A DNA stretch of 64,000 nt, from assembly GCA_964552675.1 (NCBI GenBank), contig CAZKHJ010000011.1, positions 21,980 to 85,979 on the forward strand, written 5' to 3'. This stretch comes from Sulfurimicrobium sp964552675. Lineage in GTDB: Bacteria > Pseudomonadota > Gammaproteobacteria > Burkholderiales > Sulfuricellaceae. The notes beneath the pieces were generated by a model that worked only from the letters and a program-made list of their open reading frames with translations, had not been told where the DNA came from and did not search any database. Positions 18,027 through 26,248 of this stretch are shown in pieces; the stretch's first letter is position 1; every line of letters begins with the position of its first letter. Both the position numbers and the translations under genes were made by a program.

Positions 18027-18440
18027 ATGGAAAAAACCGTCGAGGCAAATGCAATGAACGATATGAAAAAACCCAAGATCCTGGTGGTGGATGACGACCA
18101 CATCATGTGCGAATTGCTCAAATCCATCCTGCGCCGTGAACAGTTGAATGTCGTGGGGGAGGCACACGACGGCGAGGCCGCGCTGTTGCAATGCGAAAAC
18201 CTGAGCCCCAATGTAGTCTGTCTCGATATCAACATGCCCAAAATGGATGGCATTCAGACACTGGAAGCGATCAAAGCCAGGCATCCCGAGATCAGTGTGA
18301 TCATGGTGACCTCGGAAGCGAAGGCTGAAGTGGTGCGCGAGGCTGTTGGCAAGGGCGCTTGCGGCTTCATCGTCAAACCCTACAACGCAGCCAAAATCCT
18401 CGACACGCTCGACCGTTGCTTGGGTCAAAGGTCAGCGTAG
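18027..18440 (+). CDS. CheY-like single-domain response regulator
   Basis: 137 aa, with an alternative ATG at 18054. It is a complete receiver: acidic pocket DDD at 22-24, phospho-acceptor Asp67 in CLDINMPKMDG, Thr in MVTS and Lys in the VKPY motif. There is no output domain. It starts 3 nt after the stop of the GT2-like gene and is the last gene of that operon, which suggests that it controls the membrane complex by direct binding. Its sensor kinase is not adjacent. Confidence 0.88.
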   Translation: MEKTVEANAMNDMKKPKILVVDDDHIMCELLKSILRREQLNVVGEAHDGEAALLQCENLSPNVVCLDINMPKMDGIQTLEAIKARHPEISVIMVTSEAKAEVVREAVGKGACGFIVKPYNAAKILDTLDRCLGQRSA

Positions 18441-18492
18441 GAACCACTGAACAAGTCAAACATGGCCCATGTTTGACTTGTTCAGTGGTTCC
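18440..18492. terminator. 53-nt perfect hairpin at the end of the pseudo-GT operon
   Basis: Bases 18440-18464 pair without mismatch with 18468-18492, leaving a 3-nt loop. The stem starts on the last base of the response-regulator stop codon. There is no T-run after either arm, so it is not a classic rho-independent terminator. It could be an RNA-stabilising 3' structure, an insulating cruciform before purL, or a miniature mobile palindrome. Confidence 0.6.
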
Positions 18493-18552
18493 TTAGGCCC
18501 GGCTGTTTTGGGGTAAAATCGCGGCTTACCCTAAACCTGCTCCGGATGTTCC

Positions 18553-21500
18553 ATGTCGCAACCCAAACTCCAAACCATTTCGCTGCGCGGCCGTAATGCC
18601 CTTTCTCCTTTCCGCTACGAAAAACTGATGCGCGCCGTGGCTGGACAAGCGCCGGCCATTTCACACATTTATGCCGAATACTGGCATTTTGTATCGTTAC
18701 AACGGAACCTGGATGCGAGCGAGCAGGCGCGCCTGGAGCAAATCCTGACTTATGGGCCAGCCGCACAGGAGGAGGAGCCCAAGGGCGCATTGCTGCTGGT
18801 CACGCCGCGTTTCGGCACCATCTCTCCCTGGTCATCCAAGGCCACCGATATTGCACGCCATTGCGGGCTGGAAATGATCGAGCGCATCGAACGCGGCATC
18901 GCCTTCTATGTGCAGAAACGTGATGAGTCGGCTTTGACCACGGAAGAAAAATCCGCGCTGCTGCCGCTGCTCCATGATCGCATGACCGAACTGGTGCTGC
19001 CTGATTTCGCGCAGGCGGAAAAACTGTTCCATCATGTCGAGCCACAACCCATGCGCGCGGTGGACATCCTGGGCGGCGGTGCAGCGGCGCTGGAGCAGGC
19101 CAACCGCGAATGGGGACTGGCGCTGTCGGGGGACGAAATCGACTATCTGGTGGAGAACTTCACCCGCATCGGACGCAACCCCAGCGACGTGGAACTGATG
19201 ATGTTCGCGCAGGCCAACTCCGAACACTGCCGTCACAAGATTTTCAACGCCGACTGGGTGATCGATGGCAAACCGCAAGCCCATTCGCTCTTCGGCATGA
19301 TCCGCAACACTCACGCCAAGGCGCCGCGCGGCACGGTGGTAGCCTATTCGGACAATTCCTCGGTGATCGAAGGCACTGAAATCGCGCGTTTCTATCCCGA
19401 TAGTGACGGCAAGCATTACCGCTATGTCAGCGAGAAAACCCACATCCTGATGAAGGTGGAAACCCACAATCATCCCACCGCCATTTCTCCTTTCCCCGGC
19501 GCGGCGACCGGTTCGGGCGGCGAAATTCGCGATGAGGGCGCCACCGGCATCGGCTCCAAGCCCAAGGCGGGCCTGTGCGGTTTTTCGGTGTCCAATCTCA
19601 ATATCCCCGGCTTCATCCAGCCCTGGGAGGGCAATTACGGCAAGCCGGGCCGTATCGCCTCGGCCCTGCAGATCATGCTCGAAGGCCCGATCGGCTCTGC
19701 GGCTTTCAACAACGAATTCGGCCGCCCCAATCTGGCCGGCTACTTCCGCACTTTCGAGGAAGAAGTTGCCGGTGAGATGCGCGGCTACCACAAGCCCATC
19801 ATGCTGGCTGGCGGCGTGGGCAACATTTCCGACCGGCACTCGTTCAAGGGCGAAGTCACGCCCGGCGCGCTGCTGATTCAACTCGGCGGCCCCGGCATGC
19901 TGATCGGCCTGGGCGGGGGCGCGGCCTCCAGCATGGATACCGGCGCCAATGCCGAAAACCTGGATTTCGATTCGGTGCAGCGCGGCAACCCGGAAATGCA
20001 GCGCCGCGCCCAGGAGGTCATCGACCGTTGCTGGCAGATGGGCGCGGCCAACCCGATTCTCTCCATCCACGACGTCGGCGCGGGCGGCATATCCAATGCG
20101 CTGCCCGAGCTGGTTCATGGCTCCGGCAGGGGAGGGCGCTTCCGTCTGCGCGATGTGCCTTCGGAAGAGCCGGGCATGTCGCCGATGCAGATCTGGTCCA
20201 ATGAGGCGCAGGAACGCTATGTGCTGGCCATCGCGCCGGAAAGCCTGGCGGCTTTCGCCGCCATGTGCGAGCGCGAGCGCTGCCCTTACGCCGTGATCGG
20301 CGAGGCTACGGCTGAACACCAGCTGGTGGTGGAAGACAGCCACTTCGGCAACAAGCCGGTGGACATGGACATGAACGTCCTGCTCGGCAAGCCGCCGCGC
20401 ATGACCCGCACCGTGGAGCACGCACAGCGCGCCCTGGAAGCTTTCGATGTGGAAAAACTGGCGCTCAAGGATGCGGCCTACCGTGTCTTGCGGCTGCCCG
20501 GCGTAGGCGACAAGACTTTCCTCATCAGCATCGGCGACCGCACCGTGGGCGGGTTCACCGCGCGCGATCAGTTTGTCGGTCCGTGGCAGACGCCGGTGGC
20601 CGATGTGGCGGTGACGACCATGGGTTATGACACCTGCCATGGCGAAGCCTTTGCCATGGGCGAGCGCACGCCGCTGGCCCTGCTCGACGCACCAGCCTCG
20701 GGCCGCATGGCGATCGGCGAGGCGGTGACCAATATTGCCGCCGCCCTGATCGACGATATCGGCGACATCAAGCTTTCCGCCAACTGGATGGTGGCGGCAG
20801 GGCACCCGGGCGAGGATGCGGCCCTGTACGACACAGTGCACGCGGTCGGCATGGAGTTCTGCCCGGAACTGGGGGTGAGCATCCCGGTGGGCAAGGATTC
20901 GATGTCGATGAAGTCGGTCTGGGAAGAAGACGGGTCCAGGAAATCGGTGACTTCACCGCTTTCGCTGATCATTTCCGCCTTTGCGCCCACGCCGGATGCG
21001 CGCCGCACCCTGACTCCGCAGTTGCGCGCCGATCTGGGTGATACCGACCTGATCCTGATCGATCTCGGCCGTGGCCGCGCCCGCCTGGGCGGTTCCGCGC
21101 TGGCCCAGGTTTACAGGGAGGTGGGGAACGAAGCGCCGGACGTGCTGGTTGCCGCGCATCTCAAGGCTTTTTTCGAAACGGTGCAGAAGCTCAACCGCGA
21201 CGGCAGGATCGTGGCTTATCACGACCGTTCCGATGGCGGCCTGTTCGTTTCCCTGTGCGAAATGATGTTCGCCGGCCATGTCGGCGTTACGCTGGATTTC
21301 GATGAACTGTGCTACGAGCAGATCCGCAGCGATGTAGAGGAAAATGGCAAGGCTGAGCCGGAAATTCCTGTCGGCACCTATTCGAGCCGTATTTTTGGTG
21401 TGCTGTTCAACGAAGAGTTGGGCGCAGTCCTGCAGGTGCGCCGCGCGGATACGCCGCTGGTGATGCAGGCCTTCTTCGACGCCGGGATGCGCAGCGAATT

Positions 21501-22521
21501 CCACGTCATCGGCACGCTTAATCAGGATGACCATATGCGCATCCAGCGCAATGAGGTGGAAATCTTCAGCGAAAGCCGTGTGGATTTGCAGCGCGCCTGG
21601 TCGGAAACCACCTGCCAGATGCAGAAACTGCGCGACAATCCGGAATGCGCCCAGCAGGAATTCGACCGTATTCTCGACACGGGCGACACAGGCCTGCAGG
21701 CGGCCCCCACGTTCGACATCAACGATAATGTCGCCGCGCCCTACATCAAAAGCGGCGTTCGCCCTGCCATGGCGATCCTGCGCGAGCAGGGCGTGAACGG
21801 CCAGGTGGAAATGGCCGCAGCCTTCGACCGTGCCGGTTTCGCGGCAGTGGACGTGCATATGAGCGATATCATTGCCGGGCGTGTTTCCCTGCGTGATTTC
21901 AAAGGGCTGGCAGCGTGCGGCGGTTTTTCCTACGGCGACGTGCTGGGGGCAGGGGAAGGCTGGGCCAAGTCCATTCTGTTCAATGCCCGTGCCCGCGATG
22001 AATTCGAGGCATTTTTCCGGCGCGGTGATTCCTTTGCTCTCGGGGTATGCAATGGCTGTCAGATGATGAGCAACCTGCACTCCATCATTCCCGGCACGGA
22101 AAACTGGCCACACTTCGTGCGCAACAGGTCGGAGCAGTTCGAGGCGCGCTTTGTGACTGTGGAAGTGCCAGACAGCCCCTCCCTGTTCCTTGACGGCATG
22201 GCGGGCAGCCGGCTGCCCATCGTGGTTGCCCACGGCGAGGGCTATGCCGAGTTCGCCTCCGCCGAGACGCAGCAGAAAGCACTGGTGGCGCTGCGCTATG
22301 TCGACCATCGCGGCCTGCCCGCCCAGAACTATCCGGCCAATCCCAACGGTTCGCCCCAAGGCATCACCGGCCTGACCACGCCGGATGGCCGTTTCACCAT
22401 CATGATGCCGCATCCGGAGCGGGTTTTCCGCACTGTGCAGCATTCCTGGCATCCCGATGGCTGGGGTGAGGACGGGCCGTGGCTGCGCATGTTCCGTAAC
22501 GCGCGCAAGTGGGTAGGGTAG
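18553..22521 (+). CDS. purL: Phosphoribosylformylglycinamidine synthase (single-chain PurL)
   Basis: This 1322-aa enzyme catalyses the fourth step of purine synthesis, FGAR + ATP + glutamine to FGAM. The layout is that of the large proteobacterial form: PurS-like N-terminal domain (about 1-150), linker, two AIRS-type ATP-binding halves (EXXXHNHPTAISPF-type motif in VETHNHPTAISPFPGAATGSGG), and a C-terminal class-I glutamine amidotransferase. The nucleophile Cys is in GVCNGCQMMSNL and the His/Glu pair is in MMPHPERVF. Length and motifs are normal. It is monocistronic, preceded by the 53-nt hairpin. Confidence 0.98.
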   Translation: MSQPKLQTISLRGRNALSPFRYEKLMRAVAGQAPAISHIYAEYWHFVSLQRNLDASEQARLEQILTYGPAAQEEEPKGALLLVTPRFGTISPWSSKATDIARHCGLEMIERIERGIAFYVQKRDESALTTEEKSALLPLLHDRMTELVLPDFAQAEKLFHHVEPQPMRAVDILGGGAAALEQANREWGLALSGDEIDYLVENFTRIGRNPSDVELMMFAQANSEHCRHKIFNADWVIDGKPQAHSLFGMIRNTHAKAPRGTVVAYSDNSSVIEGTEIARFYPDSDGKHYRYVSEKTHILMKVETHNHPTAISPFPGAATGSGGEIRDEGATGIGSKPKAGLCGFSVSNLNIPGFIQPWEGNYGKPGRIASALQIMLEGPIGSAAFNNEFGRPNLAGYFRTFEEEVAGEMRGYHKPIMLAGGVGNISDRHSFKGEVTPGALLIQLGGPGMLIGLGGGAASSMDTGANAENLDFDSVQRGNPEMQRRAQEVIDRCWQMGAANPILSIHDVGAGGISNALPELVHGSGRGGRFRLRDVPSEEPGMSPMQIWSNEAQERYVLAIAPESLAAFAAMCERERCPYAVIGEATAEHQLVVEDSHFGNKPVDMDMNVLLGKPPRMTRTVEHAQRALEAFDVEKLALKDAAYRVLRLPGVGDKTFLISIGDRTVGGFTARDQFVGPWQTPVADVAVTTMGYDTCHGEAFAMGERTPLALLDAPASGRMAIGEAVTNIAAALIDDIGDIKLSANWMVAAGHPGEDAALYDTVHAVGMEFCPELGVSIPVGKDSMSMKSVWEEDGSRKSVTSPLSLIISAFAPTPDARRTLTPQLRADLGDTDLILIDLGRGRARLGGSALAQVYREVGNEAPDVLVAAHLKAFFETVQKLNRDGRIVAYHDRSDGGLFVSLCEMMFAGHVGVTLDFDELCYEQIRSDVEENGKAEPEIPVGTYSSRIFGVLFNEELGAVLQVRRADTPLVMQAFFDAGMRSEFHVIGTLNQDDHMRIQRNEVEIFSESRVDLQRAWSETTCQMQKLRDNPECAQQEFDRILDTGDTGLQAAPTFDINDNVAAPYIKSGVRPAMAILREQGVNGQVEMAAAFDRAGFAAVDVHMSDIIAGRVSLRDFKGLAACGGFSYGDVLGAGEGWAKSILFNARARDEFEAFFRRGDSFALGVCNGCQMMSNLHSIIPGTENWPHFVRNRSEQFEARFVTVEVPDSPSLFLDGMAGSRLPIVVAHGEGYAEFASAETQQKALVALRYVDHRGLPAQNYPANPNGSPQGITGLTTPDGRFTIMMPHPERVFRTVQHSWHPDGWGEDGPWLRMFRNARKWVG

Positions 22522-22627
22522 CAAAAACCTGGGCACCCCTCGGGAATGGCCGAAGTCTGCGCTGCTTATGGTAATATCCTATCTCCTTCTGGAGTGGGCC
22601 GGGCGCCCGAACGAGTAAGCCACCGCG

Positions 22628-23464
22628 ATGGAAAAGCCGCTTGCATCTGAAATAACCATTCTGCAGGCAGAAAATGCCATGCTGCGCGCCATGGTGGGAC
22701 GCTTCGAGCGCGACAAGCAGGATCTTGAAATCGCCCTGGAAACAGCCGTGGAACATGGTGATGCGGTTGAATCACAGCTCGACGAGATCAACCGCCAGAT
22801 GCAGGAAGAAATTTCCGAACGCCGCCTGGCCGAAAAACGCCTGCAAAAACTGCTGGGCATTCTGACGCAGCAAAAAGACGACCTGGAAGTGTTGCTGCAA
22901 ACCATTACCGAACACAGCGATCAGGTTGATTTCGCGTGGCTGGAAAAATTTGACGTGGCGGAACAGCAGGCGCGGCATGACGCGTTGACCGGAGTCGCCA
23001 ACCGGCGTTATTTCGATGAATATCTGGCGCAACAGTGGAAGCTCTCCTTGCGCAACCAGACCCATCTGGCGTTCATCCTGTGCGATATCGATTTGTTCAA
23101 GCTGTATAACGACCATTATGGCCATCCCGCCGGCGACGCCTGTCTCAAGGAAGTCGCCGCAGCCCTGAAAAGGGCATGCCACCGCGAAGTGGACATGGTG
23201 GCCCGCTATGGCGGCGAGGAATTCTGCGTGGTGCTGCCTGATACCGACAAACCCGGCGCCATCGAGGTGGCGCAGCGAATACAGGATGAAATCCGGCGGC
23301 TCGCCTTGCCGCACCCAGAATCCCCTGCCGGAACGGTTACCCTGAGCCAGGGGGGGGTGAGCTGGGTGCCGTCCTTGCAGCATGATGCCAGTGAGCTGAT
23401 TGCGGCAGCTGACAGTTTGTTATACTCATCCAAGCAAAAAGGCAGAAATCAATTTTCTTTCTGA
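22628..23464 (+). CDS. Coiled-coil GGDEF diguanylate cyclase of a partner-switching operon
   Basis: 278 aa: an N-terminal coiled coil (about 5-105, heptad-rich, no membrane segment) and a GGDEF domain (about 118-275) with the active-site motif GGEEF in ARYGGEEFCVV. A substrate-binding CDIDLFKLYND stretch is also present. It should make c-di-GMP in the cytoplasm, with dimerisation or partner binding through the coiled coil setting activity. It leads an operon with an anti-sigma-type kinase, a STAS protein and a PP2C phosphatase, recalling Pseudomonas SiaD controlled by SiaA/B/C. Sequence alone does not let me call it SiaD. Confidence 0.85.
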   Translation: MEKPLASEITILQAENAMLRAMVGRFERDKQDLEIALETAVEHGDAVESQLDEINRQMQEEISERRLAEKRLQKLLGILTQQKDDLEVLLQTITEHSDQVDFAWLEKFDVAEQQARHDALTGVANRRYFDEYLAQQWKLSLRNQTHLAFILCDIDLFKLYNDHYGHPAGDACLKEVAAALKRACHREVDMVARYGGEEFCVVLPDTDKPGAIEVAQRIQDEIRRLALPHPESPAGTVTLSQGGVSWVPSLQHDASELIAAADSLLYSSKQKGRNQFSF

Positions 23465-23508
23465 TTAACGGGTTACGATAAGACTGTTGTTTCATTGAGG
23501 AGGGGCCG

Positions 23509-24087
23509 ATGGCCGAAACTTTTGGCAATTACGAAGATATAAATGAAGCACGTGCGCAGGATCAGGAATATCTGAAACTGAGCTTTTCGCCCAGCTCCAT
23601 TCCAATCAAGCAGCGCTGGCGCAACAACGGCCTGTCAGCTGATTTTCTCGGTGATTACTTCACCACATTCTTCCCCAAGAGCGATGATGATCCTGCCAGC
23701 CTGCGCCGGCAGAATGAAATCAAGAATGCGATCAGTTACATTGCCAACGAGCTGCTCGAAAATGCGATGAAATTCAGCGATGAGCAACTGAACCACACGA
23801 TTTCCATCCGCCTCCTGCTCGACAAGGATCGCATCATATTTTCCGAAACCAATGGGGTTTCACGCCAACAGGCGGACAGTTTCCGGACCTTCATCAACAA
23901 GATAATGAATACAGACCCTAATGAACTGTACATCCAGCAACTGGAAGAAAATGCAATGACCGACAGCAGCGCCGGCCTCGGCTATCTGACCATGGTTAAC
24001 GACTATGGCGCCGAACTGGCATGGCAATTCGAGGATGTGGGTGACAATGGCGTGGCCGTCACTACCGAAGTCAAGGTCGCAGTGTAA
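23509..24087 (+). CDS. GHKL-type kinase-like regulator (slr1658/SiaB-like)
   Basis: This 192-aa protein follows a good GAGGAGGGG ribosome-binding site. An N-box-like stretch NELLENAMKF (about 83-92), a possible G1 region with ETNGVS (about 112-117) and a glycine-rich SSAGLGYL (about 153-160) mark a GHKL ATP-binding fold, as in anti-sigma-factor kinases (SpoIIAB, SiaB). It probably phosphorylates the STAS protein encoded next. I recognise the family as the slr1658-type regulator, which commonly sits beside slr1659-type STAS proteins. The G1 box is atypical (TNG rather than DNGxG), so activity needs demonstration. Confidence 0.7.
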   Translation: MAETFGNYEDINEARAQDQEYLKLSFSPSSIPIKQRWRNNGLSADFLGDYFTTFFPKSDDDPASLRRQNEIKNAISYIANELLENAMKFSDEQLNHTISIRLLLDKDRIIFSETNGVSRQQADSFRTFINKIMNTDPNELYIQQLEENAMTDSSAGLGYLTMVNDYGAELAWQFEDVGDNGVAVTTEVKVAV

Positions 24088-24107
24088 AAAGACGAGGAGT
24101 TATTTCA

Positions 24108-24452
24108 GTGGCAACCATCGAAGGTGAAAACTACAAGGTCGAATACAATCCGGAAAGCGCAAACATCGCCATTAGCGGCGCTTTGCGTCTGGCTGGGCTG
24201 GGTGAATATGCGCCCATTATCGAAGTGCTGAATACCGCGCTTGGCGCGCATACCAACATCACTCTGGACATGAAGCAGCTGGAGTTTCTTAACAGCTCCG
24301 GCATCGCCATGCTTTCAAAATTCGTGATTGAAGCGCGCAACAAGGGAAATGTTGACTTGACGCTTTGTGGCAGCAGCGCGGTGCCATGGCAAGGCAAATC
24401 GCTTGTCAATCTGCAACGTCTGATGCCCAAGATCACCCTGGTCGTGGAATAA
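24108..24452 (+). CDS. STAS-domain protein (slr1659-like anti-sigma-factor antagonist type)
   Basis: 114 aa starting at GTG, set by a GAGGAG ribosome-binding site 9 nt upstream. The whole protein is a STAS domain with the typical phosphorylatable Ser in LEFLNSSGIAML (about 62-73). In partner switching the STAS protein is phosphorylated by a GHKL kinase and dephosphorylated by a PP2C phosphatase, and only one form binds the target. Both enzymes are encoded on either side. The target may be the diguanylate cyclase of the same operon, as in the Pseudomonas Sia system (inference). Confidence 0.8.
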   Translation: MATIEGENYKVEYNPESANIAISGALRLAGLGEYAPIIEVLNTALGAHTNITLDMKQLEFLNSSGIAMLSKFVIEARNKGNVDLTLCGSSAVPWQGKSLVNLQRLMPKITLVVE

Positions 24453-24515
24453 CGACCCACGCAACCCGACCATCCGCAAGAGATGGCGGGGTTCATCATC
24501 CCCGGAGGAAGACCC

Positions 24516-26042
24516 TTGGATCAAAAGCACAAGAATGTCGCCAAGACGCATTTCATCCTGATTATCGTAGGATTCCTTGCTGTGATTGGGGTTTTGACCC
24601 TTTCTGCCAGCATTTGCTTCAAAAACATTAACGACATCAACGCCCGGCTGCAGGAAGTCGTGCAGCAAAACAACGTCAAGTCCCTGCTCATGACCCGTAT
24701 GCGCGATGTGATTCGTGAACGCATGCTGATTGTCTATGCCGTGGTCAATGTGCGCGATCCCTTTGAGCAAGACGAGTACCAGAGCAAATATTCCAGTTTT
24801 GCCAGCCAGTTCATCGATACGCGTGACAAACTATCTGCCGTGGGGTTGACCGAAGAGCAAAAGGCGCAGCTCGAGGGACAGCGAAAAATTCTTGGCGAAG
24901 CGCAGGTCATCCTGAATCAGGTGTTTGATCTGGTGCGTGCAGAACAATATGAAGAAGCCAGCAAGCAGGCGATCAAAGCCCATGAAATGAATGACCGGGT
25001 GCTGACCGAGTTGCAGGAAATGCGCGAATTGCAGCAGAAAATTGCCGAATCTTCGGTGAGCGAATCAGCGGCAGCCACAGCCATGGCACGCCAGAAAATC
25101 CTTTCTCTGTTGGTGCTGGCTATCGGCATTTCCGCCGTGATCATTGGCTTTGTGCTATTCATCATCCGCCGTCAGGACAAGGCGCTGACTCAGGCCATGC
25201 TGGAGCTGGAGGATATCAATGCCAATCTTGAAAAGCGGGTGATCGAACGCACCAACGAACTGATGAGCACCAAGGCCGAAAACATGCGCATGAGCGCTGA
25301 ACTGGAAGTGACCCATCAGTTGCAGCATATGCTCCTGCCACGAGAAGAGGAGCTGTTGCGGGTCAAGGGGCTGGATATTGCAGGCTTCATGGAACCTGCA
25401 GACGAGGTGGGCGGCGACTACTACGACGTGCTGAATTACGATGGCCGCACCATCATTGGCATTGGCGATGTCACCGGACACGGACTGGAAAGCAGCGTCA
25501 TCATGCTGATGGTGCAGATGGCGGTGCGTACCCTGGCTGTCAGCAAGGAACTTGATCCGGTCCGGTATCTCAATGTGCTGAACCGTACTGTTTACGATAA
25601 CGTCCAGCGCATGGGCAGCCACAAGAATCTGACTCTGGCTTTGCTGGAATACGATGCCGGCAAGCTGACACTTTATGGCCAGCACGAGGAAATGATCGTG
25701 GTGCGCAAGGAAACGGGCAATGTGGAGCGTATCGATACCATAGACCTGGGTTTCCCCATTGGCTTGCAGGATGACATCTCGGGTTTTGTGCATACCCATC
25801 AAATCCAGCTTGCTCCGGGCGATGTGGCGGTACTGTTTACCGACGGCATTCCCGAAGCCGAGAATTGTCGCAAGGAATACTATCAGGTCGAACGACTGTG
25901 CGATGTCATCAAGGCAAACTTTACCCGTCCGGTTGATGAAATCCGCCAGGCAGTGGTGGATGACGTGCGCCAGCATATTGGAGACCACAAGGTGTATGAC
26001 GACATCACTTTACTGGTGCTGAAACAGCAAGATGCAGCCTAA
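24516..26042 (+). CDS. Membrane PP2C/SpoIIE-type phosphatase with extracytoplasmic four-helix sensor (SiaA/RsbU-like)
   Basis: About 508 aa. I choose the TTG at 24516 because a GGAGGA lies 6 nt upstream; the open frame starts earlier at 24483 but without a site. Domains: transmembrane helix (about 10-32), a periplasmic helical-bundle sensor (about 33-185), a second transmembrane helix (about 195-215), a coiled coil and a PP2C domain (about 285-505). The PP2C metal residues are in GGDYYDV, IGDVTGHG and DDITLLVL. It should dephosphorylate the STAS protein in response to an envelope signal, completing the partner switch. A weak hairpin follows at 26063-26080. Confidence 0.85.
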   Translation: MDQKHKNVAKTHFILIIVGFLAVIGVLTLSASICFKNINDINARLQEVVQQNNVKSLLMTRMRDVIRERMLIVYAVVNVRDPFEQDEYQSKYSSFASQFIDTRDKLSAVGLTEEQKAQLEGQRKILGEAQVILNQVFDLVRAEQYEEASKQAIKAHEMNDRVLTELQEMRELQQKIAESSVSESAAATAMARQKILSLLVLAIGISAVIIGFVLFIIRRQDKALTQAMLELEDINANLEKRVIERTNELMSTKAENMRMSAELEVTHQLQHMLLPREEELLRVKGLDIAGFMEPADEVGGDYYDVLNYDGRTIIGIGDVTGHGLESSVIMLMVQMAVRTLAVSKELDPVRYLNVLNRTVYDNVQRMGSHKNLTLALLEYDAGKLTLYGQHEEMIVVRKETGNVERIDTIDLGFPIGLQDDISGFVHTHQIQLAPGDVAVLFTDGIPEAENCRKEYYQVERLCDVIKANFTRPVDEIRQAVVDDVRQHIGDHKVYDDITLLVLKQQDAA

Positions 26043-26062
26043 CATTGCACCTGCTGAAACGG

Positions 26063-26080
26063 CAACGAAGGTTTTCGTTG
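26063..26080 (+). terminator. Weak hairpin after the partner-switching operon
   Basis: CAACGAA (26063-26069) pairs with TTCGTTG (26074-26080) around a GGTT loop, followed by a T-rich TATTGT. It lies 20 nt past the phosphatase stop and overlaps the -35 box of the tRNA-Val promoter, so it may be only modestly efficient. Confidence 0.45.
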
Positions 26081-26106
26081 TATTGTCGCCGACTTCTCCG
26101 TATAAT
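26078..26106 (+). promoter_or_regulatory. Sigma-70 promoter for tRNA-Val
   Basis: TTGTAT (26078-26083), a 17-bp spacer and a perfect TATAAT (26101-26106) place transcription start a few bases before the tRNA at 26119. Confidence 0.65.
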
Positions 26107-26118
26107 TCGGCCACCCTT

Positions 26119-26195
26119 AGGCGCGTAGCTCAGCTGGTTAGAGCATCACCTTGACATGGTGGGGGTCGTTGGTTCGAGTCCAATCGCGCCTACCA
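26119..26195 (+). tRNA. tRNA-Val (GAC anticodon)
   Basis: The 77-nt cloverleaf has acceptor AGGCGCG pairing with CGCGCCT, anticodon loop TTGACAT with anticodon GAC, T-loop TTCGAGT and an encoded CCA. Confidence 0.95.
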
Positions 26196-26204
26196 GCTTT
26201 TCCT

Positions 26205-26229
26205 AAAATGCGGCTATGCCGCATTTTTT
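26205..26229 (+). terminator. Intrinsic terminator after tRNA-Val, ahead of thrS
   Basis: A 10-bp stem (26205-26214 with 26218-26227) with loop TAT ends in six T residues. It lies within 25 nt of the thrS ATG, so thrS needs its own promoter, or the hairpin acts as a leader structure for read-through control. Confidence 0.75.
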
Positions 26230-26248
26230 GTTTCTGGAATTTATTTCT

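Noticed and set aside
18832..22536. Two long antisense frames (669 and 527 aa) opposite purL
   Set aside because: Same codon-bias artefact; purL is complete and unambiguous.
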